Origin: Algihabitans albus
Lineage (GTDB): Bacteria > Pseudomonadota > Alphaproteobacteria > Kiloniellales > DSM-21159
Length of the DNA stretch: 64,000 nucleotides
Assembly (NCBI RefSeq): GCF_003572205.1
Contig: NZ_QXNY01000004.1
Location: forward strand, 372,548-436,547
Reading direction: 5' to 3'
The position numbers and the translations under genes were made by a program. Below, piece after piece: positions 27,359-36,478 of this stretch (positions are counted from its first letter, which is position 1; every line of letters begins with the position of its first letter). The notes beneath the pieces are model-generated. The model was not told the DNA's origin, did no database searches, and saw only the letters and a list, made by a program, of their open reading frames with translations.

Positions 27359-28333
27359 ATGCCCCATGCGATTCGCATCGAGAAAGCCGGAGGTCCGGAG
27401 GAACTCCACTGGAGGGACGTCGAGGTCGGTCCGCCTGGCGAGGGGCAAGTGCGCTTGGCGCAGACGGCGGTTGGACTGAACTACATCGACGTCTATCACC
27501 GCACCGGCCTCTATCCGATCGACTTGCCGAGTGGACTCGGATTGGAAGCGGCTGGCCGGGTCGAAGCCGTGGGACCGGGGGTGACCGATCTTAAGGAGGG
27601 CGACCGGGTCGCCTACGCCAGCGCGCCGATCGGCGCTTACGCGGAGGCGCGGCTCATGCCGGCCGATCGTCTGGTCAAGCTGCCCGAGGAAATCGACGAT
27701 ACGACGGCTGCGGCCATGATGCTCCAAGGCATGACGGTGCAGTATTTGATCCGCCGCACCTATCGGGTGAAAGCAAGCGAGACGGTTCTGCTCCACGCCG
27801 CCGCCGGCGGGGTGGGTCTCATCGCCTGCCAATGGCTGAAGGCCTTGGGTGCGACGGTGATTGGCACGGTCGGCAGCGATGCGAAGGCCGAGCTGGCTCG
27901 GGCCCACGGTTGCGACCATCCTATCGTCTACACGCGCGAGAATTTCGTCGAACGGGTCAAGGAAATCACCGACGGCGCAGGCGTGCCGGTCGTCTACGAT
28001 TCCGTCGGTCAGGACACCTGGGAGGGCTCGCTCGACTGCTTGGCGCCGTTCGGCCTGATGGTGTCTTTCGGCAATGCTTCGGGCCCGGTACCACTCGTTA
28101 ACCTGGGTGTGCTTTCGGCGAAGGGCTCGCTTTTCGTCACGCGTCCGACATTGATGACCTACATTGCCAAGCGCAGCGATCTTGTCGCCAGCGCCAACGA
28201 GCTGTTCGAGGTGGTGCGCTCCGGAGCCGTCAAGATCGGTGTCAATCAAAGCTATCCCCTGGCGGAAGCGGCCCAGGCCCACCGCGACCTCGAGGCGCGG
28301 AAGACAACGGGGAGCACAATTCTGACGATCTAA
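27359..28333 (+). CDS. qor: NADPH:quinone oxidoreductase (zinc-independent MDR family)
   Basis: A 324-residue medium-chain reductase that reduces quinones with NADPH. The N-terminal domain has VGLNYIDVYHRTGLYP and LGLEAAGRVEAVGPGV. The Rossmann motif is HAAAGGVGLIACQWLKALGA near residue 145, and VYDSVGQDTW follows. The catalytic-zinc ligands of alcohol dehydrogenases are absent, as expected. An AT-rich upstream region with an 18-bp palindrome may hold its promoter and operator. Confidence 0.92.
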   Translation: MPHAIRIEKAGGPEELHWRDVEVGPPGEGQVRLAQTAVGLNYIDVYHRTGLYPIDLPSGLGLEAAGRVEAVGPGVTDLKEGDRVAYASAPIGAYAEARLMPADRLVKLPEEIDDTTAAAMMLQGMTVQYLIRRTYRVKASETVLLHAAAGGVGLIACQWLKALGATVIGTVGSDAKAELARAHGCDHPIVYTRENFVERVKEITDGAGVPVVYDSVGQDTWEGSLDCLAPFGLMVSFGNASGPVPLVNLGVLSAKGSLFVTRPTLMTYIAKRSDLVASANELFEVVRSGAVKIGVNQSYPLAEAAQAHRDLEARKTTGSTILTI

Positions 28334-28372
28334 GTGCTCTCGGCCTAAGTGCCCTCCTAAGTGCCCTCGGCC
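28331..28372. repeat. Short tandem repeat spanning the qor and EamA stop codons
   Basis: Three imperfect copies of TAAGTGCYCTCGGCC occur at 28331-28345, 28346-28357 (shortened) and 28358-28372. The first supplies the qor stop, and the last overlaps the end of the convergent transporter gene. Confidence 0.6.
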
Positions 28373-29334
28373 TTGTCGGGATCGCGCCGCGGAGACGCCG
28401 GCTGCGGTGCCACGGCGACAGCGGCGATCACGAGGAGGATCGCCAAGGCATCGGGAAGGCCCAGGGACTCCTCCAGGGCAAGCCAACCGATGGCGACCAT
28501 GACCGGCAGTTCGAGAGCGCCCAGCATTGCGACTTGCGCTTCGGGTAGACGCGGTGCCATCGCGGTATAGATCAGCTGCGGCAAGGCGGCGGTAAACAGG
28601 GCCATGCCGGCGATCCAAAACCAGTCTGTCGCAGCGGCCGGCACCAGGCTGGCCGGATCTCCACGGAGCACCAGCGGCAAAAGGCCGGCCACGGTGCCCA
28701 GCAGACCGACCGCAAGCTTCTCGAGCGTTCCGAGAGCGTCGGCCTTCCGCACCAGCACGACGATGAGAAACGCGAAGGCCAGCGGTGCCGGGAGACACAG
28801 CAGGAGAGCGGGGCCCAGTTGCTCCAGGTCGCTCTTCGCGCCGATGAGCAGAGTGACGGCCGCTGCCAGAACCAGCCCGCCTGCGAAAATGGCCCGACGC
28901 TCGAAAGGTTGGCGCAACCAAGCCCAGGCCAAAACCAACACGAACAGTGGATAAGTCATATATATAGTGCCGGCCCAGGCAATAGAAACTATATCTAGTC
29001 CGTATAGGTAACTTGACCAAGCGAGGCCCATCGCTGAGCCAGCGCCTGCCAGAAGCAGCGCCGGGCGCCGCTTCTGCGGTGTTCCGACCACGCGGGGCAA
29101 CAGCGGAGCCGTGATCAGAAGAACCAGTCCAAAGCGGTAGAGAGCGATCGCTTCCGGCGAGAGACCGGCATCGAGAAGATGCCGAGCGAACAGCGGCACC
29201 AGTCCGAAGCCGGCGACCGCCAGGGCCAACCAAAGGCTCGCAGCAGTCGGAAGGCGGGAGTCTCGCCCGCCTGGCAGATCGCCTCTCGTGGGGATGGTCA
29301 AGGTCATGCCAAGGGCGATACCACTGGCATCCAA
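28357..29334 (-). CDS. EamA/DMT-family transporter
   Basis: A 325-residue inner-membrane protein with ten likely helices in two EamA repeats; YRFGLVLLITAPLLPRVVG and ALELPVMVAIGWLALEE mark equivalent positions. About 30 polar residues precede the first helix, so the start could be slightly downstream. Substrate is unknown; drug/metabolite efflux is typical. It is divergent from the LysR gene across 49 bp, so the regulator probably controls it. Confidence 0.87.
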   Translation of the reverse strand: MDASGIALGMTLTIPTRGDLPGGRDSRLPTAASLWLALAVAGFGLVPLFARHLLDAGLSPEAIALYRFGLVLLITAPLLPRVVGTPQKRRPALLLAGAGSAMGLAWSSYLYGLDIVSIAWAGTIYMTYPLFVLVLAWAWLRQPFERRAIFAGGLVLAAAVTLLIGAKSDLEQLGPALLLCLPAPLAFAFLIVVLVRKADALGTLEKLAVGLLGTVAGLLPLVLRGDPASLVPAAATDWFWIAGMALFTAALPQLIYTAMAPRLPEAQVAMLGALELPVMVAIGWLALEESLGLPDALAILLVIAAVAVAPQPASPRRDPDKAEGT

Positions 29335-29383
29335 TCATCATCTAATTCATATTTAGACGCTAATACATGAAGAAGATGAATGA

Positions 29384-30364
29384 ATGGTCGACCTGCCTCG
29401 CTTGGACATTCGCCACCATGCCTTGCTGCTCGCTCTCGAAGAGACCAGCGGCGTGCAGACGGCCGCCGACCGGCTTGGGATTACCCAGTCGGCTGCCAGT
29501 CATCGCCTGCGCGAAGCCGAGCGGCGCCTTGGCGTAGCACTGGTGCGGCGGGTCGGCCGGCGGGTCCGCTTGACCTCAGCCGGCGCGCAGCTGCTGGTTT
29601 CGGCACGCGGCGCGATCGGAGATTTGGCGCGCGCCGAGCGCGACCTGTCCGACCGCCACGGTGGCGGTCGGACCCTGGTCCGTCTCGGCCAGGCGCCCTA
29701 CAGCCGGTACCACTGGTTGCCCGCCTTCCTGGAGTTCCTTGCCGGTCGGCACCCGGAGATCGAAGTGGACCTGGCCGCGCGCGCCGCGCGCGATCCGCTG
29801 GGGAGTCTGCGCGAAGGCGCCGCGGACGTCGTGATGCTCTATGGCCGCGGCGGCCAAACAGGCGATCTGACTTGGCTCCGGCTCGGATCCGATCCGCTGA
29901 TGGCCGTCATGGCGCCAGGGCATCGCTTGGCAGACAAGGTCGCGGTGACTGCGGAGGATCTCGCGGGGGAGCGCTACATTACCTACTCCAATCGGCCGGA
30001 GCCCGGCTTCGAATGGGAGTCGGTGCTGCGCCCGGCCGGCGTCGCGCCACAAAGAGTCTCGGTTGTCGAATTGCCGGAGGCGATTATCGATCTGGTGCGG
30101 GCCGGCGTTGGTATCAGTTCCCTGTCGCGCTGGGCGGTTTCACCGGAGTTGGCCGACGGGACTCTCGTCGCCCGACCCTTGCAGCCGCCCGGCGGCGGTC
30201 AACCCGGTGTCAGCCTGGATTGGTGGGTGGTGTTCCGCCGGACCGATGCGGGCGGCGCGGCGGAGCGCGTGGCCTTGGCGTTGCAGGCCTCCAGCTCGCT
30301 TCACGGCGTCGGCCTCGATGTCCAGAATTTCGGCGACCCGGCGCCACTGGACCCATACGTTTAA
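29384..30364 (+). CDS. LysR-family transcriptional regulator
   Basis: A 326-residue LTTR. The N-terminal winged helix contains ETSGVQTAADRLGITQSAASHRLREAERRLG, and residues from about 95 form the periplasmic-binding-like effector domain. The order resembles MetR-like regulators, but the ligand is unknown. It is divergent from the EamA exporter. The shared 49-bp gap holds ATTCAT (29345) and its inverted copy ATGAAT (29376), compatible with an LTTR site overlapping both promoters. Confidence 0.92.
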   Translation: MVDLPRLDIRHHALLLALEETSGVQTAADRLGITQSAASHRLREAERRLGVALVRRVGRRVRLTSAGAQLLVSARGAIGDLARAERDLSDRHGGGRTLVRLGQAPYSRYHWLPAFLEFLAGRHPEIEVDLAARAARDPLGSLREGAADVVMLYGRGGQTGDLTWLRLGSDPLMAVMAPGHRLADKVAVTAEDLAGERYITYSNRPEPGFEWESVLRPAGVAPQRVSVVELPEAIIDLVRAGVGISSLSRWAVSPELADGTLVARPLQPPGGGQPGVSLDWWVVFRRTDAGGAAERVALALQASSSLHGVGLDVQNFGDPAPLDPYV

Positions 30365-30445
30365 AGTCATCTCCTCCCCACTTTCCAAAGCTTTCTCTTT
30401 CGAAAATGGGTCTGGCACAGTCTAGTTCCCTGCCGCGCCAAGCGG

Positions 30446-31285
30446 TCAGGCCGGCGCCGTCGTTGCGTCGGGCAGCGCTTCGCCCTCTGGTAAGGCGAGA
30501 CTGCGCCCGGAGAGAGCCGCTGCCAATCCGCGGGACACGGCTGCCTGACATTGAGTTGTGAGCGCCTTGCGGCTCTCGAAGTCATCCAGGCTGACGGGGT
30601 CGTGGAACTCGACCACGACTGTCAGATCGCCCATACCCAGCGCTTGCGGGAGGTGGCTGCCGAGATCCATGTCCCCGTACCAGGCGAAGAAGGGGCGCAG
30701 ATAGCGGCCCATCGGCACGCCGTCGAGCCGCGTGTAGGCGATGGAGACAGGTTGAACCGGCAGCGGCCGCCCGTGAGGACGTCGTTCCGCAACCGAAAAC
30801 AGAGCGGATTTGAACGGCAGGACGAAGGTGCCGTCTCCGCTCGTCCCCTCGGGAAACAGCACCAGGTCGTCGCCGGCCTCCAAGCGTCGCATCATTTCGT
30901 CGCGGTGATTTCCTGTCGAGCCACGGCGCCGATCCACGAAGACGGAGCGTTGCAACTTCGCCAGCAGACCGAATCCGGGCCAGTCGGCGATTTCCGACTT
31001 GGCCACGAAGGAGCACTTCAGGAGTGAGCCGAGAACCGTGATGTCCAGGTAGGAGGCATGATTGGCCACGTAGAGTGTCGGATGCGCCGACGAGGGGTGG
31101 CCACACACCACGATTTCGATGCCGAGAGCCTTTGTCACTCTCCGATGATACCAGTGCGGTATCCGTCTTTGCAGACGCGAGCCGAGTTTCAGCATCAGCC
31201 ACTGCAGCGGTGCCGTAAACAAGGTCAGCAAGACAAAGAGAAGGATGCGCCGGATCGCCAAGATGTAGGAGCCGGGATATTCCAT
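30446..31285 (-). CDS. olsA: 1-acyl-glycerol-3-phosphate acyltransferase family, likely lyso-ornithine lipid acyltransferase OlsA
   Basis: A 279-residue PlsC-family membrane acyltransferase. The N-terminal helix is LLFVLLTLFTAPLQWLMLKLG, the catalytic NHASYLD (HX4D) lies near residue 90, and LFPEGTSGDG is the acceptor motif. It follows olsB by 15 bp with a GAGGAGG ribosome-binding site. I therefore infer OlsA, which adds the second acyl chain to lyso-ornithine lipid, rather than the phosphatidate enzyme PlsC; sequence alone does not separate them fully. Confidence 0.82.
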   Translation of the reverse strand: MEYPGSYILAIRRILLFVLLTLFTAPLQWLMLKLGSRLQRRIPHWYHRRVTKALGIEIVVCGHPSSAHPTLYVANHASYLDITVLGSLLKCSFVAKSEIADWPGFGLLAKLQRSVFVDRRRGSTGNHRDEMMRRLEAGDDLVLFPEGTSGDGTFVLPFKSALFSVAERRPHGRPLPVQPVSIAYTRLDGVPMGRYLRPFFAWYGDMDLGSHLPQALGMGDLTVVVEFHDPVSLDDFESRKALTTQCQAAVSRGLAAALSGRSLALPEGEALPDATTAPA

Positions 31286-31300
31286 CGCCTGCGCCCTCCT

Positions 31301-32128
31301 CTAGTCTTCCGTGGTCCGCTCACGGGTGAGATGGCGCCTGTAACGGTCGGTCACCATGTCGGTCTTGACCACGACGCAGACGTCGGTCGTACCGAAGTCG
31401 CTGTCGATCACTGCGCCGTCGCCGACGAATCCGCCTAGCCGCAGGTATCCCTTGATCAGAGGCGGCAGGGCTTGCAGCGCGGCCTTGGCATCGACTGCCT
31501 CCGGTGACAGCCGGTCCATCTTGACGTGGAGTTCGGGCCGGGCGCGTGGCCGCAACCCCGGTGGCGCAAGATGATGGTAATAGAGGTACGTCAGTTGCTC
31601 GGCGACCTCCGCCGGCTCCACGGTCGGCAAGCTTGCGCAGCCGAACATCAAATCGACGCCGAAGTGCATCACGTAGTCGGTGATGCCGCGCCAAACCAAC
31701 TGCATGTTGGCGCCTGCCCGATAGTCGGCGTGCACGCAGGAGCGGCCCAGTTCCATGGCTTCGCCGTGGTAGGCCTCAAGCGGTCCGATGTCGTATTCCG
31801 TCGCCGTGTAAAACCCGCCGGCACGCAGCGCCGCCTCGCGGCGCATGAAGCGGTAGGTGGCGATGACCCTACCGGGCGCAGGGTCGGCATCCGTATCGAA
31901 GACGAGAAGATGGTCGCAGAAGGGGTCGAAACGATCGAATTCCCGCTGTTCCGTCTGCCGTTCCGGCGTCGGCTGAGCGGCCATCTCCTGGACAAAGACT
32001 TGATACCGCAGGGCCTGGGATGCGGCGACTTCTTCCGGTGTCTCGGCAAGCCGAAGGTGAAAGTTGCGCGAGCGGATATCGACCGGGCGACGTTCGTACG
32101 TCGTCGGAACCGCCGGCAAACCACTCAC
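31301..32128 (-). CDS. olsB: L-ornithine N-alpha-acyltransferase OlsB
   Basis: A 275-residue GNAT-related acyl-ACP:ornithine acyltransferase that starts ornithine-lipid synthesis. Family features are ASQALRYQVFVQEMAA, a FDPFCDHLLVFD segment, EAMELGRSCVHADYR and VDLMFGCASLPTV. The start is a GTG in a GTGA overlap with the fur stop, so fur, olsB and olsA form one transcription unit. Confidence 0.9.
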   Translation of the reverse strand: MSGLPAVPTTYERRPVDIRSRNFHLRLAETPEEVAASQALRYQVFVQEMAAQPTPERQTEQREFDRFDPFCDHLLVFDTDADPAPGRVIATYRFMRREAALRAGGFYTATEYDIGPLEAYHGEAMELGRSCVHADYRAGANMQLVWRGITDYVMHFGVDLMFGCASLPTVEPAEVAEQLTYLYYHHLAPPGLRPRARPELHVKMDRLSPEAVDAKAALQALPPLIKGYLRLGGFVGDGAVIDSDFGTTDVCVVVKTDMVTDRYRRHLTRERTTED

Positions 32129-32586
32129 GATGTCGGTTCTCCAGGCGTCTCATCCGGATCTGGCCTGCCGATTTTGACGCCGTAGAGCTCGAGCCTGTGG
32201 TCGATCAGCCGATAGCCGAGGCGTCTGGCGATCGCTTCCTGCAAGCGCTCGATCTCCTCATCGACGAACTCGATGACCTGACCGCTGTTCATGTCGATCA
32301 AATGGTCATGATGCTCCGCCGGCGCCTCCTCGTAACGGGCCCGCCCGTCCCCGAAGTCATGCCGGGTCAGGATGTTGGCCTCCTCGAACAGTTTGACCGT
32401 GCGATAGACCGTGGCGATCGAGATCCGCGAATCGATCTTGGTCGCGCGGCGGTAGACCTGCTCCACGTCGGGATGGTCGCTCGCTTCCGAGAGCACGCGC
32501 GCGATGGTGCGCCGTTGCTCGGTCATCTTCAGCCCTTTGTCGGTACAGAGCTTTTCGATTCGGTCCGGCATGGTCCTGCGATCCAT
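32125..32586 (-). CDS. fur: Fur-family transcriptional regulator (Fur/Mur type)
   Basis: A 153-residue metal-responsive regulator. The winged helix carries KMTEQRRTIARVL and RISIATVYRTVKLFEE. The metal site includes HHDHLIDMNSGQVIEF, and DEEIERLQ with LGYRLIDHRLELYG follows. The C-terminal CxxC pairs of enterobacterial Fur are absent, as in alphaproteobacterial Fur/Mur. In this class Fur often responds to Mn or has a minor iron role, so the metal is open. ATG 32571 is an alternative start. Its coupling to olsB is unusual. Confidence 0.9.
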   Translation of the reverse strand: MDRRTMPDRIEKLCTDKGLKMTEQRRTIARVLSEASDHPDVEQVYRRATKIDSRISIATVYRTVKLFEEANILTRHDFGDGRARYEEAPAEHHDHLIDMNSGQVIEFVDEEIERLQEAIARRLGYRLIDHRLELYGVKIGRPDPDETPGEPTS

Positions 32587-32746
32587 CCCCCAATCATCTT
32601 GTTGGCAGCTTCCGCGCGATCTTCGCGCAGACCTGTTTGTCGTCTAAAGCACTATAGGAATAGCAGAACGGCGCCGCCAGCCATCAGGCCTGCAACGCCG
32701 TTCGATCACGCTGATACGAAGGGTCGACGAACTGCCGACCGGCTCG

Positions 32747-33175
32747 CTAGCCGCGACGGGCGCGCGTGCCTAACCCGATTTCCTTGGCCAGCTTGCTGCG
32801 CTGCTTGGCATAGTTCGGCGCGACCATGGGATAGTCTGCGGCCAAACCCCACTTGTCTCGGTATTCCTCGGGAGTCATGTCGTAAGCGGTCTTGAGATGC
32901 CGCTTCAACATCTTGAGCTGCTTGCCGTCTTCCAAACAAACGATGTAGTCGGGGGTGATCGACTTCTTGATGGGAACAGCCGGAACTGGCTTTTCGGCTT
33001 CTTTTTCCGCTTGGCCGCCGACACTGGAGAGCGTCGTATACACGTCACGGATGAGATGTGGCAGATCGGCGACAGCCACAGAGTTGTTCTGGACGTGAGC
33101 GGCAACGATATTGGCGGTCAACGAGAGAAGCTCGCTCGGTTTAGCCTGTTCGGACATGGTAGATGTTTGCTCCAT
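32747..33175 (-). CDS. mucR: MucR/Ros-family zinc-finger regulator
   Basis: A 142-residue member of the MucR family, which acts as an H-NS-like silencer of AT-rich promoters in alphaproteobacteria. The diagnostic core is VCLEDGKQLKMLKRHLKTAYDMTPEEYRDKWGL near residues 80-110, where the prokaryotic zinc-finger Cys is followed by His residues. Starts at 33175 or 33157 are both possible. The AT-rich 144-bp region upstream suits autoregulation. Confidence 0.94.
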   Translation of the reverse strand: MEQTSTMSEQAKPSELLSLTANIVAAHVQNNSVAVADLPHLIRDVYTTLSSVGGQAEKEAEKPVPAVPIKKSITPDYIVCLEDGKQLKMLKRHLKTAYDMTPEEYRDKWGLAADYPMVAPNYAKQRSKLAKEIGLGTRARRG

Positions 33176-33319
33176 AAGTAAGGATCATGGCTCATATATA
33201 GCGCTTCATTGAGACATGCAATGATGATTATTTCAGATGAAGAAATTCTCTCTGCATCGCCTTTTCGGAATTTAGGTCAGCAAAATTGCAGCGAAAAAGA
33301 ACCCTGTCGTTGTAAGGAT

Positions 33320-33781
33320 TCATTCATCTGTTAGCGTGATTTCAAGCAGCAGCGCATCAGTTTTGGTTCCCTCTGGCCGCCGGTAGTAACCTCGACGCCG
33401 TCCGATCTCACGGAAACCCAGACCTTTGTAAAGTGCGCGGGCTGCGGCGTTGTCTTCCGCGACTTCAAGGAACACCCGGCGAATCTCCGTCTTCGGAAAA
33501 GCCGTCATCGCCCTTCGCAGCAGGGTGCGTGCGAACGCGCGGCGCCGTGCAGCAGGCCGCACGCAGAGCGCCAGCACCTCGGCTTCGTCGGTCACGCGGT
33601 GCCACAGCAGGAAGCCCAACGGCTCGAGACCCGCGTGAGCGAGCAGGCCGCCGGTTCCCGGCAGGGCCAGCAGCTCACCAAACGAACGGGCCGACCAGGG
33701 GGCTTCGGGAAAACTCTCGTGATGAAGGCATTCCAGCACCGGAAGATCGAGAGCGGTCAGCGCGCGGTAGGATCCCTTCAC
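33320..33781 (-). CDS. rimI: Ribosomal protein S18-alanine N-acetyltransferase RimI
   Basis: A 153-residue GNAT acetyltransferase. It has FPEAPWSARSFGELLA at the N terminus, ALCVRPAARRRAFARTLL as the acetyl-CoA loop, and EVAEDNAAARALYKGLGF. The ATG overlaps the tsaB stop by 4 bp, and the TsaB-RimI linkage is common. The acetyl-CoA loop reads RPAARRRAFA rather than the usual RxxGxG/A, so the P-loop Gly is replaced. Confidence 0.88.
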   Translation of the reverse strand: MKGSYRALTALDLPVLECLHHESFPEAPWSARSFGELLALPGTGGLLAHAGLEPLGFLLWHRVTDEAEVLALCVRPAARRRAFARTLLRRAMTAFPKTEIRRVFLEVAEDNAAARALYKGLGFREIGRRRGYYRRPEGTKTDALLLEITLTDE

Positions 33782-34512
33782 TTGTCGGCTCCGGGACCGC
33801 CCTCTCCACCGTTTGCCGTGTCGCGAAGCTTCGGCAGGGTTACGTCCGGCGGTCGAAGATAGAGAGGTTGGACCGTGGGCAATCGATCGAGATCTGCGGC
33901 GGCCGCCAGCGGCAACAGCCAGCGGGCGTCCAGCCGGGCGGTCTCCGGCGGTGCCTGCACGTCTCGTCCTCTTGACCGGAGCGGCTCCAGCGCCGCAACC
34001 GCGCCGTCGCCACAGAGCAACAACTGCCCAGGCGGCAGCAGATCATGGAGCTGTTCCGGTGCCGCTGCAAAAGGCGTCGCCGCTGTTTGCCTATCGGCCG
34101 GATCGAGGCTGGCCGCTTGGATTTGGACGAAGAGCTCCTGCCGTTTGGAGTCGATCAGTGCCACGATGTGCCGGTTCAGGCGCTGCGCGCTTCGCACCCC
34201 GGCCATCGCCAGCTCGAAGGTTGTCGCGGCGAAGACCGGCCGTCCTCTCGCCAGCGCCAAGCCTCGCGCCGCCGCCAAACCGATACGCAGGCCGGTGAAG
34301 CTGCCAGGACCGCGCGTCACCGCGATCAAATCGATATCTGGATAATCGAGCCCGGTTTCGGCCAGAAGCTCCTCGATCAAGCCGAACAGTCGCTCGCCGT
34401 GGCCGCGCAGCCGCTCTTCCCGCCGGGCCGCGAGCAGTCCGCCGCCTCGGCCAAGCGCGACGGACAGCGCCCGGCCTGCGCAGTCGAAGGCGAGAACCGT
34501 GCGAGCGGTCAT
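33778..34512 (-). CDS. tsaB: tRNA threonylcarbamoyladenosine biosynthesis protein TsaB
   Basis: Partner of TsaD and TsaE in making t6A37 of ANN-decoding tRNAs. The 244-residue protein starts VLAFDCAGRALSVALG and has DLIAVTRGPGSFTGLRIGLAAARGLA near residue 70, the ASKHA-fold signature. I chose ATG 34512; the frame is open to 34692 but the upstream residues have no family similarity. rutE-like ends 13 bp upstream and rimI overlaps downstream. Confidence 0.94.
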   Translation of the reverse strand: MTARTVLAFDCAGRALSVALGRGGGLLAARREERLRGHGERLFGLIEELLAETGLDYPDIDLIAVTRGPGSFTGLRIGLAAARGLALARGRPVFAATTFELAMAGVRSAQRLNRHIVALIDSKRQELFVQIQAASLDPADRQTAATPFAAAPEQLHDLLPPGQLLLCGDGAVAALEPLRSRGRDVQAPPETARLDARWLLPLAAAADLDRLPTVQPLYLRPPDVTLPKLRDTANGGEGGPGADK

Positions 34513-34525
34513 AGGCGCACGCGGA

Positions 34526-35116
34526 TCAGAGGATCTGGCAAAAATCGTCGAAGTCGGGACGCGGCGCGCGCTCGTGAAGCTTGCCGGGATCGCCGTAGCC
34601 GAGATTGCATAGAAAGTTGGATTTGATCGACGTGCCAGCGAAGAACTCGGCATCGACTCCGGCAGTGTCGAAGCCCGACATGGCGCCGACATCCAGGCCC
34701 AAGGCTCGAGCGGCGATCATGAGATAGGCGCCCTGCAGGGAGCCGTTACGGAAGGCCGTTTCGAGGATCTTCGCATCGTTCCCGGCAAACCAGGCGCGCG
34801 CGTCCGTGTGCGGGAACAGCCGCGGCAGCTCGTCATAGAATTTCAGATCGTAGCCGACGATAACTGTCACCGGCGCTGCCATGGTCTTGTCGACGTTGCC
34901 GTCCGAAAGATGTGGTTTCAGCCGTGCTTTGGCATCCGGGCTTCTGACAAAGAGCAAACGCATCGGTTGGCAGTTGGCGCTGGTTGGCGCCATCTTTGCC
35001 AGATCGTAGATCGCCTGCAGCAAGACGTCGCCGACAGGTTCGTCGCGCCAGACATTGTGGGTTCGCGCAGCGCGGAACAACCGGTCCAGGCTCTCGTCGT
35101 TCAAGATATCGGTCAC
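34526..35116 (-). CDS. rutE: Nitroreductase family, malonic semialdehyde reductase (RutE)-like
   Basis: A 196-residue flavin oxidoreductase. The N-terminal [35 protein letters not shown] and [17 protein letters not shown] match the RutE/HadB-type malonic semialdehyde reductase group. GTG 35116 gives the usual family length; the open frame to 35209 lacks similarity. No other rut genes are nearby, so a role in pyrimidine breakdown is uncertain. It lies upstream of tsaB-rimI on the same strand. Confidence 0.85.
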   Translation of the reverse strand: MTDILNDESLDRLFRAARTHNVWRDEPVGDVLLQAIYDLAKMAPTSANCQPMRLLFVRSPDAKARLKPHLSDGNVDKTMAAPVTVIVGYDLKFYDELPRLFPHTDARAWFAGNDAKILETAFRNGSLQGAYLMIAARALGLDVGAMSGFDTAGVDAEFFAGTSIKSNFLCNLGYGDPGKLHERAPRPDFDDFCQIL

Positions 35117-35338
35117 GTCTCGCCTCTCTGTTGCGCCGAGTCGTCGCTCTAAGCAGGTGCCATACATTGGTGGAGCAGCCGGCTCCAGACAAGCGATGCG
35201 GTCGCGCATAGCCCAAGCGTCCCCTCTTCGGCGCTTGCCGCTACTGGTTCCAGATGGCTAAATCTCCGCCTCTGAAGGGTATCGCTTCTCTGCCGGGTCG
35301 GACGTGTAGGGAGCGCCTTAGCGGGGGCGAAGACGATT

Positions 35339-36478
35339 GTGTCGGCTATGGCCGTAATCTCTCTCAGGCTGCTTGTTGCGGAAAGCTACCGCTTGTCGGC
35401 TGTAGGCCGGCTGGCGGCGGGCCTGCGGTCACGCGCGCTGGTCCTAGGCCTTGGACTCGGTGTGGGCCTAGGGATCGGTGCTGCCGATCCGCTGGCCGCC
35501 AGAGCCGTCACGCCTGAGTTGGCCGACCGGGGCGCCGTCATCCTGGTCTACCATCGCTTCGGCGAAGGCGATCATCCTTCGACCAACATCACGCTCGAGC
35601 AGTTCGATGCGCATCTGGCGATCCTCACGTCCGGCCGTTACGACGTCCGGCCGCTCCCGGAGATCGTTGCGGCTTTGGCCGAGGGTCGACCCTTGCCGCC
35701 GCGTACGGTCGGGATTTCCATCGACGACGCCTATCTCTCCGTTTGGACCGAAGCCTGGCCCCGACTGAGTACTGCGGGCTTGCCCTTCACGCTTTTCGTC
35801 GCAACCGATAGCGTGGATCGCGAAACGCCGCGCAGCATGACCTGGTCGCAGCTTCGCGAACTTGCCGCCTCGCCGCTGGTGACGATCGGTAGCCAGACTG
35901 CCAGCCATCCGCATATGCCCGAACAGTCGCCGGAGCGGAATCGCCAGGAGATTCTGCGCTCGCATGCGCGTTTCGAGCGCGAATTGGGGAGCCGACCCAG
36001 CCTTTTCGCCTACCCCTTCGGCGAATTCTCACTGGCCGTGCGCGATCTCGTCGCGACCGAGGGGTTTCGCGCAGCCTTCGGTCAACACTCGGGCGCCGCT
36101 GGTCACGCCAGCGATCCTTTCCGGCTGCCCCGTTTTGCACTGAACGAAGCCTATGGCACGCCCGAGCGTTTCAGTCTGGTCGTCGAAACCCTGCCGCTGC
36201 CGGCGCTCGACATCACGCCGGACGATCCGCTTATCGGGCCGAACGACAATCCCCCGGCCTATGGATTCACCGTGCCGCGTTCGGTGGGTTCCTTGAACGG
36301 CTTGCAATGCTATGCCGGTCGCGGCAACGAGGCGCGGCTGCAACGGCTCGATCGTCGGATCGAAGTGCGATTTGCCGCGCCGTTGCGGCCAGGACGCACG
36401 AGGGTCAACTGCACCATGCCCGGGCCGGACGGCCGTTGGCGCTGGCTCGGCCGCCAGTTTTATCTGCCGGCGCGGTGA
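35339..36478 (+). CDS. Polysaccharide deacetylase (NodB-homology) family protein
   Basis: A 379-residue exported or membrane-anchored carbohydrate esterase 4-like protein. A hydrophobic segment ALVLGLGLGVGLGIGAA lies near residues 33-50. The NodB domain has VYHRFGEGD, motif 1 GISIDDAY (Asp129/Asp130), motif 2 SQTASHPHM and motif 3 FAYPFGEF. In motif 2 the usual first His of HxxxH is Gln186, while His190 is present. A domain of about 110 residues follows with no recognised identity. Substrate and activity are uncertain. Confidence 0.85.
   Translation: MSAMAVISLRLLVAESYRLSAVGRLAAGLRSRALVLGLGLGVGLGIGAADPLAARAVTPELADRGAVILVYHRFGEGDHPSTNITLEQFDAHLAILTSGRYDVRPLPEIVAALAEGRPLPPRTVGISIDDAYLSVWTEAWPRLSTAGLPFTLFVATDSVDRETPRSMTWSQLRELAASPLVTIGSQTASHPHMPEQSPERNRQEILRSHARFERELGSRPSLFAYPFGEFSLAVRDLVATEGFRAAFGQHSGAAGHASDPFRLPRFALNEAYGTPERFSLVVETLPLPALDITPDDPLIGPNDNPPAYGFTVPRSVGSLNGLQCYAGRGNEARLQRLDRRIEVRFAAPLRPGRTRVNCTMPGPDGRWRWLGRQFYLPAR

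Noticed and set aside
27341-29341. A 666-residue minus-strand open frame across qor and the EamA gene
   Set aside because: It is antisense to qor and out of frame with the EamA transporter, both of which have strong family motifs.
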